From the NCBI GenBank assembly GCA_002387205.1, contig DGLA01000024.1:170602-234601 (forward strand): DNA of 64,000 nucleotides, read 5' to 3'. The notes beneath the pieces were generated by a model, which was given only the letters and a program-made list of their open reading frames with translations, was not told the origin of the DNA and searched no databases. This stretch comes from Stutzerimonas stutzeri (GTDB taxonomy: Bacteria > Pseudomonadota > Gammaproteobacteria > Pseudomonadales > Pseudomonadaceae). Shown here one piece after another: positions 16,909 to 25,733 of this stretch (position 1 is its first letter; every line of letters starts with the position of its first letter). A program made the translations under genes and the position numbers.

Positions 16909-17840
16909 CCGCGGGCGCGGTCTACCAGGTTGGCCAGCGGCCTGCCGTCGCGCAATGCCCTTAGGTTTTGTGCGACGACTCGTGCCGCGCTGCGCGTGTC
17001 TGTCAGCGCAGCAACATGAGGTAGCACGGTCACCTGCTGATGGGACCAGAAAGGATGCTCGGCAGGCAGCGGCTCCTCGCGGAATACATCCAGCACGGCA
17101 TGACCAATCTGCCCGTCCGCCAGCGCTGCCAGCAGATCGGCTTCGACCAGGTGAGCGCCGCGCCCCAGATTCACCAGTCCTGCTCCGCGACGCATGGCGG
17201 CAAACAGCTTCGCATCGAGAATCCCGGTGGTTTCAGCTGTCAGGGGTAGCAGATTGATGACGAGGTCGCTTCCAGCCAGCAAGGTCGGCAGCGCGGCCGT
17301 GCCTCCAAGCACTTCGATACCGTCATCCATGGCAAGGTGTCTCGTGCTCCAACCGGTGACCTTGTAGCCCTGTGCAACGAGGGCCCGTGCACAGCAACGC
17401 CCCATCTGGCCCATGCCCAGCAGCGCGACGTTGTATTCGTCGGCGCGTCGCTGCGGCCACTGCTGCCACAGGCCGCTGCGCTGCTGTGCGGCATAGCGGA
17501 AAAAGCCCCGGTGCAGCGACAGTGTGGCCCATAGAGCCGTTTCGGCCATGGCCTGGTTCATCGCAGGGTCCACCATCCGTGCCACCGGAACATGGGTTGG
17601 CACGCTGTCATCTCCCATCAGCCGATCCACGCCCGCCCACAGCGACTGGATCAATCGCAGGTTCGGCAGTTGACGCAGCGTGCCGGGGAGAGGGTTGGCG
17701 ACCACGGCGACCTCGATCTGATCCGCCGCGACGTCATCCACCGAAAGGTGCCAGCGACCCTCAGGAAAGGCCGTCCGCAGCGCCTCCAGCCATTGGTTGC
17801 GCTCCTGGTCATCGAAACTGCCGCAGACAACGATATCCAT
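16902..17840 (-). CDS. ghrA: glyoxylate/hydroxypyruvate reductase A type 2-hydroxyacid dehydrogenase
   Basis: NAD(P)H-dependent D-2-hydroxyacid dehydrogenase expected to reduce glyoxylate and hydroxypyruvate. The 312 residues match GhrA length. The Rossmann fingerprint is LLGMGQMGRCCA at about 140-151. The catalytic triad is visible as Arg in NLGRGAHLVE, Glu in FREEPLP and His in VLPHVAA. Upstream LIQSLWAGVDRL is the substrate-loop segment typical of GhrA. It is a single gene on this strand, convergent with rsmJ. The family is clear; the exact substrate is inferred from GhrA resemblance. Confidence 0.88.
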   Translation of the reverse strand: MDIVVCGSFDDQERNQWLEALRTAFPEGRWHLSVDDVAADQIEVAVVANPLPGTLRQLPNLRLIQSLWAGVDRLMGDDSVPTHVPVARMVDPAMNQAMAETALWATLSLHRGFFRYAAQQRSGLWQQWPQRRADEYNVALLGMGQMGRCCARALVAQGYKVTGWSTRHLAMDDGIEVLGGTAALPTLLAGSDLVINLLPLTAETTGILDAKLFAAMRRGAGLVNLGRGAHLVEADLLAALADGQIGHAVLDVFREEPLPAEHPFWSHQQVTVLPHVAALTDTRSAARVVAQNLRALRDGRPLANLVDRARGY

Positions 17841-18057
17841 GCCCTGGTCTCCTTGAGTATGGGTCCAGCCTAACGGGCACTGCCTGGCCTGTCAGCAGGG
17901 CGCATGCAGTCTGAACCTTGACCTCGGACAAGAGCCGATCATGTGCTGGTCGCCGGCCTTTCGTCGGCCTTGCTTAATCGGAGCGATGGTGGCATTTGTA
18001 GATCAACCGTTCGAGGCTGAACGGTGGTTACCCAGATCGCCTAGAAGGAATAAGCGT

Positions 18058-18477
18058 ATGCAGATCCAAGTTCATAGCGATAACCACATCGAAGGCAGTG
18101 CCCGTCTGGTTGAGTGGGTCAGTGCCAGTGTTGCTGACAAGCTGGATCGGTTCGACGATGAAGTAACCCGCGTGGTGGTGCATCTGAGCGACGAGAATGG
18201 CGTCAAGGCCGGGGCGCAGGACAAGCGCTGCCAGATCGAGGCACGACCCAAGGGTCAGCAGCCCGTTTCCGTTACGCACAAGGCAGCCTCACTCGACCTG
18301 GCGGTCGATGGGGCCGTGGATAAGCTCAATAACGCCCTGCAACATCAATTCGGAAAACTGCGCAGCAAACGCGCGTCGGCCCCTGTACCGCTGGAAGGCG
18401 AGACCCTTGAAGTCGAAGGCCGTGACGCCTTGCTGGAAGAAGACTTCATCGCCGACGAACAACTGCGTATTTCATAG
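18058..18477 (+). CDS. HPF/RaiA family ribosome-associated protein
   Basis: A 139-residue protein with the sigma-54-modulation/S30EA fold of hibernation factors, which bind 30S subunits and silence ribosomes under stress. The first about 100 residues give the beta-alpha-beta pattern (MQIQVHSDNHIEG, VTRVVVHLSDENG, CQIEARPKGQQPVSVTHKA, LDLAVDGAVDKLNNAL), followed by an acidic tail of about 40 residues. AAGGA precedes ATG 18058; the upstream in-frame extension has no homology. It stands alone rather than next to rpoN, so it is probably a paralogue of the main hpf. It has its own terminator. Confidence 0.85.
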   Translation: MQIQVHSDNHIEGSARLVEWVSASVADKLDRFDDEVTRVVVHLSDENGVKAGAQDKRCQIEARPKGQQPVSVTHKAASLDLAVDGAVDKLNNALQHQFGKLRSKRASAPVPLEGETLEVEGRDALLEEDFIADEQLRIS

Positions 18478-18500
18478 TCCGGTCAGCCCGGCCCGCATAT

Positions 18501-18528
18501 CAGGCATCGCTCAGCCGATGCCTGTTTT
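18501..18528 (+). terminator. intrinsic terminator of the HPF-like gene
   Basis: CAGGCATCG (18501-18509) and CGATGCCTG (18516-18524) form a perfect 9-bp stem followed by TTTT, 24 bases after the stop codon. Confidence 0.85.
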
Positions 18529-18741
18529 CTCGCTTCGCCTTCTCCCGTCCTGATCTCCATCGATGCGACGACCGGCCCTGCGGTCCGTTGTGCGTGTGCT
18601 ATACCCATTTGAGGAACCGCATCACGCGCGCTCGCTCAAGGGCGGCAACGCATGCGGCAGCTGAACAGAGAAGAGGGGGATTATCAGGCGCAGGGTAGAG
18701 CTTAGGCCAAACCGCGCCATCAGCGAGCGAGGTGACACACG

Positions 18742-19002
18742 ATGTCCATGATGCAATGTGAATACCGCGATCACGTCATTACCGCAGAGGTAATGGAACA
18801 CCCCGGCACGCCGACCCCCTGGGCGGGTGGGTGCCGCATCAGCAATCCCCAGGGCCAGACCACCCGGCGCATGGCGCTTCCGGTTGGGCACGCCTTCATG
18901 GCAGAACTGGAACAGGCACAACGGGCATCCATCGCCCATGGCAAGTGGCTGGTCGACCAGTACCTTGACCAGAGACGGCAATTATTCGACCGCGCCGCGT
19001 AA
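18742..19002 (+). CDS. small conserved hypothetical protein
   Basis: An 86-residue soluble protein with no signal peptide. The first half has an alternating beta-like pattern (CEYRDHVITAEVME), a Pro-rich turn, and CRISNPQGQTTRRMALPVG; the second half is one amphipathic helix (FMAELEQAQRASIAHGKWLVD). GAGGTGA 6 bases before ATG 18742 is a good ribosome site, and a terminator-like hairpin follows, so it looks like a real single-gene unit. The function is unknown. Confidence 0.7.
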   Translation: MSMMQCEYRDHVITAEVMEHPGTPTPWAGGCRISNPQGQTTRRMALPVGHAFMAELEQAQRASIAHGKWLVDQYLDQRRQLFDRAA

Positions 19003-19017
19003 CCCTTTTCGGCCTGT

Positions 19018-19047
19018 CGCAGCCCGCAGTGGCTGCGGCGGGTCTTT
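19018..19047 (+). terminator. probable terminator of the small 18742 gene
   Basis: CGCAGCC (19018-19024) pairs with GGCTGCG (19031-19037), and a TTTT run follows at 19044-19047. The T-run is 6 bases from the stem, so an alternative bulged stem using CCCG and CGGG may be the active form. Confidence 0.5.
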
Positions 19048-19189
19048 TCGCTCAGGCATCCGTCCGTGGTTCGCCGCTGTTCGTTCCGGTCTGCTGTTTG
19101 AACTGTGCAGCCCCCCACCGCGTCTATTCAACAAGACAAGTCGCCTCTGAGGCGGTTTCCTGACTTCTTGATAGCTGTGGAGCCCACTG

Positions 19190-19441
19190 ATGGAATTGCC
19201 TAACAAAGACCTCGGTACCCTATTCGAGCAGCTTGGCCTGCCTTCGGACCCTGCCAGCATCGATGCCTTCATCGCCAGCCACCGACCGATTCCCAATCAC
19301 ATGAAAGTCTCCGAGGCACCATTCTGGAACGAAGCCCAAAGCTCCTTTCTGAAGGAGCAGCTGATGGATGACGCCGAGTGGGCGCCCGTGGTCGACGAGC
19401 TCAACGTGCGATTGCATGAGCAGGGTGAGGAGTTGTCCTGA
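19190..19441 (+). CDS. DUF2789 domain protein
   Basis: An 83-residue protein that is essentially the DUF2789 domain: LGTLFEQLGLPSDPASIDAF, HRPIPNHMKVSEAPFW, FLKEQLMDDAEWAPVVDELN. It is soluble, acidic and of unknown role; the family is common in Pseudomonas. GGAG lies 7 bases before the ATG. A perfect 9-bp hairpin follows at 19454-19478. Confidence 0.85.
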   Translation: MELPNKDLGTLFEQLGLPSDPASIDAFIASHRPIPNHMKVSEAPFWNEAQSSFLKEQLMDDAEWAPVVDELNVRLHEQGEELS

Positions 19442-19453
19442 GCCTGAACGGGG

Positions 19454-19478
19454 CGACCTGGCCAGCCGCGCCAGGTCG
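19454..19478 (+). terminator. hairpin after the DUF2789 gene
   Basis: CGACCTGGC (19454-19462) and GCCAGGTCG (19470-19478) form a perfect 9-bp stem with a 7-base loop. No T-run follows, so termination by this hairpin alone is uncertain. Confidence 0.45.
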
Positions 19479-19578
19479 GCACGCGCATGTAGAAAGCGCC
19501 TCATGTATTCCCGCAGCTCGCTGTTGAATAGAATTGCGTTCCCGCGCGATCACCGCGCAGCCGCTACACAGGATGGTC

Positions 19579-20391
19579 ATGACTTCCGAGCAAACCCTCG
19601 ACCTCGACGCCCGCTATGCCTGCGCCAAAGCCCTTGCCCTCGAGGCGGCGCAGCTGGGCATGGATTTCTATCGCAAGCGCGAGGCTCTGACGATCGAGCA
19701 CAAGGGTAACGACCTGCAGGACGTCGTCAGCGTTGCCGACAAGCAGATCGAAGCCTTCATCCGCGAACGACTCGCCGAGTATTTCCCCGAAGATGGGTTT
19801 CTCGGCGAGGAGAGCGGTTCTGCCGATCTGGGATCGCGCTGTGTCTGGGTCATAGACCCCATCGACGGCACCGCCTGTTTCGTCAATGGGCTGCATAACT
19901 GGTGCGTGTCGATCGGCTTGATGATCGATGGTGAACCCTATCTGGGCGCCATTGCCGATCCCAATCACAACGAGCTGTTCCACGGTTGCCTGGGCCGGGG
20001 CGCGTTCGTCAACGACAGTCCCCTGAAGGTCAGTGCGGCGACCCATGTGGGGCAGGGGGTGACAGCTACCGGGACCTTCCACCCGCGCGGCAAGGAGCAC
20101 TTCATGCCGTTCATGGAAAAGCTGCTGGGCGAAGGCGGGATGTTCTTTCGCAACGGCTCGGGCGCGCTGATGACCGCCTACGTGGCGGCGGGACGGCTGC
20201 TCGGTTACTACGAAACCGAGCTGAAAAGCTGGGACTGCATGGCGGGGCTGGTGCTGGTGAAAGAGGCGGGCGGTCGGGTCAATAACTTCTTTCGTAACGA
20301 CGGTTTGCTCAAGGGCAATCCCTACCTCGTAGCCTGTCCCGGTGTGTATCCGCAGTTGGCGGAGATGATCGGGCCGTCGCTCGACGGTTGA
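19579..20391 (+). CDS. inositol monophosphatase family protein
   Basis: A 270-residue Mg-dependent sugar or nucleotide phosphatase of the IMPase/CysQ/HisN superfamily. The three family motifs are present: GEESG (metal-binding Glu pair near 75), DPIDGT (near 94-99), and KSWDCMAGLVL near 214. The exact substrate cannot be read from the sequence; it is not the SuhB orthologue by wording. ATG 19579 is chosen because AGG lies 6 bases before it; upstream in-frame starts at 19534 and 19573 are possible. A REP pair follows the stop. Confidence 0.88.
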   Translation: MTSEQTLDLDARYACAKALALEAAQLGMDFYRKREALTIEHKGNDLQDVVSVADKQIEAFIRERLAEYFPEDGFLGEESGSADLGSRCVWVIDPIDGTACFVNGLHNWCVSIGLMIDGEPYLGAIADPNHNELFHGCLGRGAFVNDSPLKVSAATHVGQGVTATGTFHPRGKEHFMPFMEKLLGEGGMFFRNGSGALMTAYVAAGRLLGYYETELKSWDCMAGLVLVKEAGGRVNNFFRNDGLLKGNPYLVACPGVYPQLAEMIGPSLDG

Positions 20392-20398
20392 GGCTGTT

Positions 20399-20456
20399 CG
20401 CGAGCAGGCTCGCTCCTACGGGTGAGGCGGTCTTCGTAGGAGCCAGCTGCTGGCGA
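20399..20456. repeat. paired inverted REP elements (BIME-like)
   Basis: CGCGAGCAGGCTCGCTCCTACG (20399-20420, 22 bases, split here as CGCGAGCAGGCTCGC and TCCTACG) is a classic Pseudomonas REP unit: an imperfect hairpin followed by TCCTAC. A second, diverged copy in opposite orientation, CGTAGGAGCCAGCTGC followed by TGGCGA, lies at 20435-20456. The 14-base spacer and head-to-head layout match mobile REP pairs scattered by REP-associated tyrosine transposases. No such transposase gene is in this window. Confidence 0.8.
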
Positions 20457-20500
20457 CCAGTGCCGGCCGGGTGATCAGCATCCGGCGGCGCGGGCCTTTT

Positions 20501-20980
20501 TCAGGTACGTAGTTCAGGCGGAACGGTGCCGCCATGTTCGGCGAGCTTGTGCATGACGGTGCGGTGCAGCCAGGTGTTCATCTGGGCCGAGTCAGCCATC
20601 ATCTCCTGCGGGCAGCCGAGTTCGGTGGCCAGCTCCTTGCGCGACTCCAGGCTGCTGTCCAGGCCCAGCAGCTTGAGCAGGTCGACGATGGAGGTGCGCC
20701 AGTTCAGCTGCTCCGGATGGTTGGCGGCCATGCCGTCGAGCTTCGCAGGTACGTCGACGGCACTGGTTGATTGGCCCGTCGAGTGAGCTACGCCTTCGGG
20801 GCTTGGCGCCACGCCGGGCGGCGTCGTGGTGGCATTGTGAGCAGCGGTAGGGCGCTCCGAGTCCACCACGGTGTCCGGTGCGTGCTGGTTCGGGGTATGG
20901 CTTGGATCGACCGGCTTGTGCGCTTCGTTGCTCACGTCTCCCATGCCGAGTTTGTCTTTGATCTTGTCGAACAGGCCCAT
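20501..20980 (-). CDS. DUF3597 domain protein
   Basis: A 159-residue soluble protein. It starts with MGLFDKIKDKLGMG, continues through a Pro/Thr-rich low-complexity stretch (about 20-80), and ends in the DUF3597 domain (VDVPAKLDGMA, WRTSIVDLLKLLGLDSSLESR, KELATELG) of about 75 residues. That helical domain resembles LysM- and YmdB-associated modules in other bacteria; the function is unknown. AGAGGAA lies 5-6 bases before ATG 20980, so 15 upstream in-frame residues are excluded. Confidence 0.85.
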   Translation of the reverse strand: MGLFDKIKDKLGMGDVSNEAHKPVDPSHTPNQHAPDTVVDSERPTAAHNATTTPPGVAPSPEGVAHSTGQSTSAVDVPAKLDGMAANHPEQLNWRTSIVDLLKLLGLDSSLESRKELATELGCPQEMMADSAQMNTWLHRTVMHKLAEHGGTVPPELRT

Positions 20981-21076
20981 TTCAATTCCTCTGGTGATTT
21001 GTGTGGTGATTCTTTTGACCGCCATGGCACCTGGAGGATTCGCCGCCGCAGGTCGGGAAGCGCGTCGTTACGCGCC

Positions 21077-22573
21077 TTAGGGACCAGAGGTCGCGGCCCG
21101 CTGTGTCGCGTCGGGCTGAGCTGTCGAAGACGGAGTCCCGGTGCCACCACCCAGCGCGATGTACAGGCTCACCAGGTTCTGAATCTGAGCGCGCTTGACC
21201 TGGACAAGGGCCTGTTCGGCATCGAACAGGTTGCGCTCTGCATCGAGCACCTGAAGGTAGTTCACCACGCCTTCGGCGTAGCGTTCGCGGGCGAGGTCGG
21301 CGATACGGCGCAGCGTGGCGACGTTTTCCTCTTGCGCAGCGACCTGTTCTGCGAGCCATCGGCGGCCTGCCAGTGCATCGGCCACCTCGCGGAAGGCGGT
21401 TTCGATTGCGCTTTCGTACTGCGCAACAGCCGCGTTCTCCCGCGCCTCGGCGACGGTCAGGTTGCCACGGTTGCGGCCGAAGTCGAACAGCGGGAGGTAG
21501 AGGCTCGGGCCGATGCTCCAGGTGCGATTGTCACGGTTTACCAGGTTGTCCAGCTCGCTGGAGATATAGCCAAAGCTGCCGGTCAGCGAGATCTGCGGGA
21601 AGAACGCCGCTCGCGCCACGCCGATGTTGGCGCGGGCTGCACGCAGGTCCAGCTCGGCGCCCAAAATATCCGGGCGTACCAGCAATAGCTCCGATGGCAG
21701 TCCCGCGTCCAGGCGCAGCGGTTCGATCTGTTCGTTCAGCGGCAGCGGCTCCGGCAGCGGCTGTTGCAGCGGTCCCCCTACCAGCTGGGTGAGGTAGTTG
21801 ACCTGCTCGGCTCGAATCAGGTGGAGGTTGGCCAACTCGGTCTTGGCCTGGGTCAGCAGCGCCTGTGCCTGATTGAGGTCCAGTGCCGAGGTGATCCCCG
21901 CCTCGAAGCGCACACGGGCAATGCGCAAGCCATCGCGGCGGCTTTGCAAGGTCGCTTCGGCGACATCAATGCGCGCCTCAGCGCCGCGCACGGCGAGATA
22001 GGTCGAGGCCACATCCGCTATCAATGACAACCTGAAGGCGCGCTGTGCCTCGACGGTCGACAGGTATTGCGCGCGGGCAGCCTCGGTGAGATTGCGCACC
22101 CGCCCCCAGAAGTCCAGTTCGAAAGCCGACAGGCCCAGCCCTACCGAGAACCGTTCGGTGATTTGTCCGCCGGAACCTGCGCTGAAGCCAGTTGTGCCAC
22201 CGCCTACCGAACCGGCACCGGTCGCGCCTACGCCGCCGGTTGGAAAACGGCCCCGGCTGGCGTCAGCCGTTGCGGCCAGCGTCGGATAGCGATCGGCACC
22301 CTGTACGCCGAACTGGCCGCGGGCTTCTTCGATGCGCGCTGCGGCAATCTGCAGGTCTCGATTTCGCTGCAGCGCCGTCTCGATGTACAGCTCAAGGCGT
22401 GGATCCTGAACAAACTCGCGCCAACCGATCTCGCTGGCCACCACCTCGCCGTCCATGGGCTGGTAGTCAGCCGGATACTGGGCAGCGGTAGGCGAGGGCG
22501 GCTGCTCATGGGACGGCGCGAGCTGACAGCCCGTCAGAGCGACGATCAGCAGCAAGGGCGTAAACCTAGGCAT
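21077..22573 (-). CDS. RND efflux outer-membrane lipoprotein (OprM/OprN type)
   Basis: TolC-like outer-membrane channel of the tripartite pump. The 498-residue product carries a lipoprotein signal peptide ending in LTGC. It contains two OEP repeats with coiled coils, visible in RNRDLQIAAARIEEARGQFG and YESAIETAFREVADALAGR, and ends in a Gly/Ser/Thr-rich tail. It is the last gene of the operon: its ATG (22573) overlaps the transporter stop by 8 bases. An earlier ATG at 22588 is also in frame, but its ribosome site is too close. The family is secure; the drug spectrum is unknown. Confidence 0.92.
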   Translation of the reverse strand: MPRFTPLLLIVALTGCQLAPSHEQPPSPTAAQYPADYQPMDGEVVASEIGWREFVQDPRLELYIETALQRNRDLQIAAARIEEARGQFGVQGADRYPTLAATADASRGRFPTGGVGATGAGSVGGGTTGFSAGSGGQITERFSVGLGLSAFELDFWGRVRNLTEAARAQYLSTVEAQRAFRLSLIADVASTYLAVRGAEARIDVAEATLQSRRDGLRIARVRFEAGITSALDLNQAQALLTQAKTELANLHLIRAEQVNYLTQLVGGPLQQPLPEPLPLNEQIEPLRLDAGLPSELLLVRPDILGAELDLRAARANIGVARAAFFPQISLTGSFGYISSELDNLVNRDNRTWSIGPSLYLPLFDFGRNRGNLTVAEARENAAVAQYESAIETAFREVADALAGRRWLAEQVAAQEENVATLRRIADLARERYAEGVVNYLQVLDAERNLFDAEQALVQVKRAQIQNLVSLYIALGGGTGTPSSTAQPDATQRAATSGP

Positions 22574-25500
22574 TGTCTGGCGCCTCATCTTCCTCAGCCG
22601 GGTGCGCCTTGTCTTCCGCGGTTGGCGGGCGACGCTTGGTCAGCCAGCGGCGGACGGAGAGATAGAACAGCGGGATGTAGAACAGGCCTAGCAGGGTGGC
22701 GACGATCATGCCGCCCATCACGCCGGTACCGACCGCAACGCGGCCAGCCGCGCCGGCGCCGGTGGACAATACCAGTGGCAGCATGCCGAGGATAAAGGTC
22801 AGGGAGGTCATCAGGATCGGCCGAAAGCGCAGCCGTACCGCGTTCATCACGGCATCGGTCAGGCTCTTGCCGTGGCCTTCCTCTTCGATGGCGAATTCGA
22901 CGATGAGAATCGCGTTCTTTGCCGACAGGCCGATGATGGTCACCAGGCCCACATTGAAGTACACATCCGCTGGCAGGTCGCGAATCATCGCGAACAGCAC
23001 GGCGCCGAGCGCGCCGAAAGGCACCACCAGCAAGACCGCAATGGGCACCGTCCAGCTTTCATATAGCGCGGCCAATACCATCAGCACCACCAGCAACGAC
23101 AGCCCCAGCAGCAAACCGACCTGCCCGGACGCCTGCTGTTCCTCCAGCGAGGCGCCAGTCCATTCATAGCTGAATCCGCCGGGCAGCTCACCTGCCAGCC
23201 TTTCCATTTCGGTCATGGCTTCACCGGTAGTCGAACCGGGCGCGGCGCTGCCGGACAGGGTCAGGGCCGGGTAGCCGTTGTAGCGCTGCAACTGGGTCGG
23301 CCCTTCGGTCCAGTCCACCGTGGTAAAGGCGCCGAACGGTACGCTTTCGCCCTGATCGTTGATCACCTTGAGGTCGAGCACGTCCTGGGGTGTCATGCGG
23401 TAGGGCGCATCGGCTTGCAACAGCACTTGCAGCACCCGTCCGTCCCGGTTGAAGTCGTTGGCGTAGGCACTGCCGAAGGCGATCGCCAGCGTTGCGCTGA
23501 CTTCGTTGATCGAAAGCCCCAGCGCGCGCGCCTTGATACGGTCGATGTTGACCCGCAGGCGTGGCGCATCGTCGGCGCCTTCAGGCCGCACGTTTTGCAG
23601 GATGGGGCTTTCACTTGCTTTGCCCAACAACTGGTTACGCGCGTCGAGCAACGCCTGGTAGCCCATGCCGCCACGGTCTTCGAGCTTGAAGGTAAATCCA
23701 CCGGCCACGCCCAGTCCCGGGATCGAGGGTGGATTCAAGGCAAACACTCGCGCTTCCTTGATCTGCGAGAAGCGGCCCATGGCCTCGCGCACCAATGCTT
23801 GGGCAGAACTGCCCTCTTCGGTGCGCTGGTCCCAGGGGATCAGCCGTACGAAGGACATGGCGTGTGCCTGGCCCTGGCCGAAAAAGCTGAAGCCGTAGAC
23901 GGTGATGGCATCCTCCACCAAGGGGTGGTCGGAGTAGAACGCCTTGACCTGCTCGATGGCCTCTTCGGTGCGTTCGACGGTCGCGCCCGGCGGCGCCTGG
24001 ATCACCGTCATCAGCGAGCCCTGGTCCTCGTCAGGCAGGAAGGCGCTGGGCATCCGCAGATAGAGAAATACCGTCAGTGCCAACAGCCCGACGAACGCCA
24101 GCAGGAACCAGATAGGGTGGGCGAGCATGCCGCCGACTGCACTGTGATAGCGGTCGGTGGTGCGCTCCATCCCTCGGTTGAACGGGCCGAAGATGCGCTG
24201 ACCGAGACCGGGCTTCTCGTTGTCCGGCTTGCTTGGCTTCAACAACGCTGCGCAGAGTGCGGGCGTCAATACCAGCGCCAGCACCGTTGAGGTGGCGACG
24301 GCAATCGACAGCGTAATGGCGAACTGCCGATAGATGCCGCCCGTCGAGCCCGGGAAGAAGGCCAGCGGCACGAACACCGCGATCAGCGCCAGCGTCGTGC
24401 CGATGATCGGTGCGGTCACCTGATCCATCGCCTTGACGGTGGCCTGGTAGGGCGGCAGCTGCTCCTCGTCCATGATCCGTTTGACGTTCTCCACCACCAC
24501 GATGGCATCGTCCACCAGGGTGCCGATCGCCAATACCATGCCGAACAGGCTCAGCAGGTTGATCGAGAAGCCGGCAATCCACAGCCCGAGGCAGGTTCCC
24601 GCCAGGGTGATGGGGATAACGATGGTGGGAATCACCGTGGTGCGCCAGTTCTGCAGGAACAGCAGCATCACCAGCACGACCAGCGCCATGGCCTGGAGCA
24701 GGGTGACCACGACCTGCTGAATGGATGACGAGATGAAAGGCGTCGAGTCGAATGGCACCGTCCAGGCGATGTCTTCGGGAAAGCCTTCGGCCAGCTCACG
24801 CATTCGTTGCTTGACCGCCGCCGCCGTATCCAGCGCATTGGCGCCGGGTGACAGCTGCACGGCGAGGCCCGCGGCCGGCTGGCCATTGAGTTCGCTGCGC
24901 GAGGTGTAGTTCTGCGCGCCGAGCTCGACCCGGGCGACGTCGCGCAGCCGTATCACCGAACCATCCGGTGTGGCACGCAGGATGATCGAGGAAAACTCTT
25001 CCGGCGTACTGAAGCGACCGCGGGTCTCCAACGGTGCGTTGATCTCGATGCCTTCGGCCAGGGGCAGGTCACCTAGGGCACCACCGGCTGACTGGCTGTT
25101 CTGTTCCTGTACTGCGGCCAGGACATCGGCGGCAGACAGGCCGAAGCTGGCCAACCGATCCGGATTGAGCCAGATGCGCATGGCATAGGCGGTGTAGAAC
25201 TCACGGATGTCTCCGACGCCTTGCACGCGGCGAAGCTCGTCCAGTACGCGGGTGGTGGCGAAATGGCCCAGCTCCAATGTGCTCATCGTGCCGTTTTCGG
25301 AGAACAGCGAGATGATCAGCAGAAAGTCCCGCGACGCCTGGAACACCTGGATGCCCTGACGGCGAACTTCCTCCGGCAAGCGCTGCTCGACCCGGCTCAG
25401 ACGGTTCTGCACTTCCATCTGGGCGATATCGATATCCGTCCCGGATTCGAACGTCAGCTCGATCGAGGCGCTGCCGTTGGAACGGCTCGAGGAATCCATG

Positions 25501-25733
25501 TAGAGAAAACCTTCGACCCCGTTGAGCTCCTGCTCGATCACCTGGGTCACGTTGGTTTCCAGCACCGACGCATCGGCTCCGGGGTAGGTGACACTGATGC
25601 GCAGCGCCGGTGGTGCGATGCTGGGGTATTGCTCGATGGGCAGTGAACGCACCGCCAGCAGACCCCCCAGCAAAATTCCCAGCGCGATGACCCAGGCGAA
25701 GACCGGGCGACGGATGAAGAACGCCGGCGTCAT
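22566..25733 (-). CDS. RND family multidrug efflux transporter (HAE1, AcrB/MexF type)
   Basis: Inner-membrane proton antiporter of the pump, 1055 residues with the typical 12 membrane segments and two large periplasmic loops. It starts FFIRRPVFAWVIALGI. The proton-relay residues are visible as the Asp pair in GTLVDDAIVVVENV (TM4) and the Lys in GLSAKNAILIVEF (TM10). Length and motifs put it in the HAE1 class, hydrophobic and amphiphilic exporters. The start ATG overlaps the adaptor stop as ATGA, showing translational coupling. No regulator gene adjoins the operon. Confidence 0.95.
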   Translation of the reverse strand: MTPAFFIRRPVFAWVIALGILLGGLLAVRSLPIEQYPSIAPPALRISVTYPGADASVLETNVTQVIEQELNGVEGFLYMDSSSRSNGSASIELTFESGTDIDIAQMEVQNRLSRVEQRLPEEVRRQGIQVFQASRDFLLIISLFSENGTMSTLELGHFATTRVLDELRRVQGVGDIREFYTAYAMRIWLNPDRLASFGLSAADVLAAVQEQNSQSAGGALGDLPLAEGIEINAPLETRGRFSTPEEFSSIILRATPDGSVIRLRDVARVELGAQNYTSRSELNGQPAAGLAVQLSPGANALDTAAAVKQRMRELAEGFPEDIAWTVPFDSTPFISSSIQQVVVTLLQAMALVVLVMLLFLQNWRTTVIPTIVIPITLAGTCLGLWIAGFSINLLSLFGMVLAIGTLVDDAIVVVENVKRIMDEEQLPPYQATVKAMDQVTAPIIGTTLALIAVFVPLAFFPGSTGGIYRQFAITLSIAVATSTVLALVLTPALCAALLKPSKPDNEKPGLGQRIFGPFNRGMERTTDRYHSAVGGMLAHPIWFLLAFVGLLALTVFLYLRMPSAFLPDEDQGSLMTVIQAPPGATVERTEEAIEQVKAFYSDHPLVEDAITVYGFSFFGQGQAHAMSFVRLIPWDQRTEEGSSAQALVREAMGRFSQIKEARVFALNPPSIPGLGVAGGFTFKLEDRGGMGYQALLDARNQLLGKASESPILQNVRPEGADDAPRLRVNIDRIKARALGLSINEVSATLAIAFGSAYANDFNRDGRVLQVLLQADAPYRMTPQDVLDLKVINDQGESVPFGAFTTVDWTEGPTQLQRYNGYPALTLSGSAAPGSTTGEAMTEMERLAGELPGGFSYEWTGASLEEQQASGQVGLLLGLSLLVVLMVLAALYESWTVPIAVLLVVPFGALGAVLFAMIRDLPADVYFNVGLVTIIGLSAKNAILIVEFAIEEEGHGKSLTDAVMNAVRLRFRPILMTSLTFILGMLPLVLSTGAGAAGRVAVGTGVMGGMIVATLLGLFYIPLFYLSVRRWLTKRRPPTAEDKAHPAEEDEAPDNA

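Noticed and set aside
19141..19160. CGCCTCTGAGGCG palindrome before the DUF2789 gene as terminator
   Set aside because: The loop would be one base and no T-run follows directly; the upstream 19018-19047 hairpin explains termination better.
23415..24290. 291-codon plus-strand frame inside the RND transporter gene
   Set aside because: It lies opposite conserved transporter helices; no independent signals.
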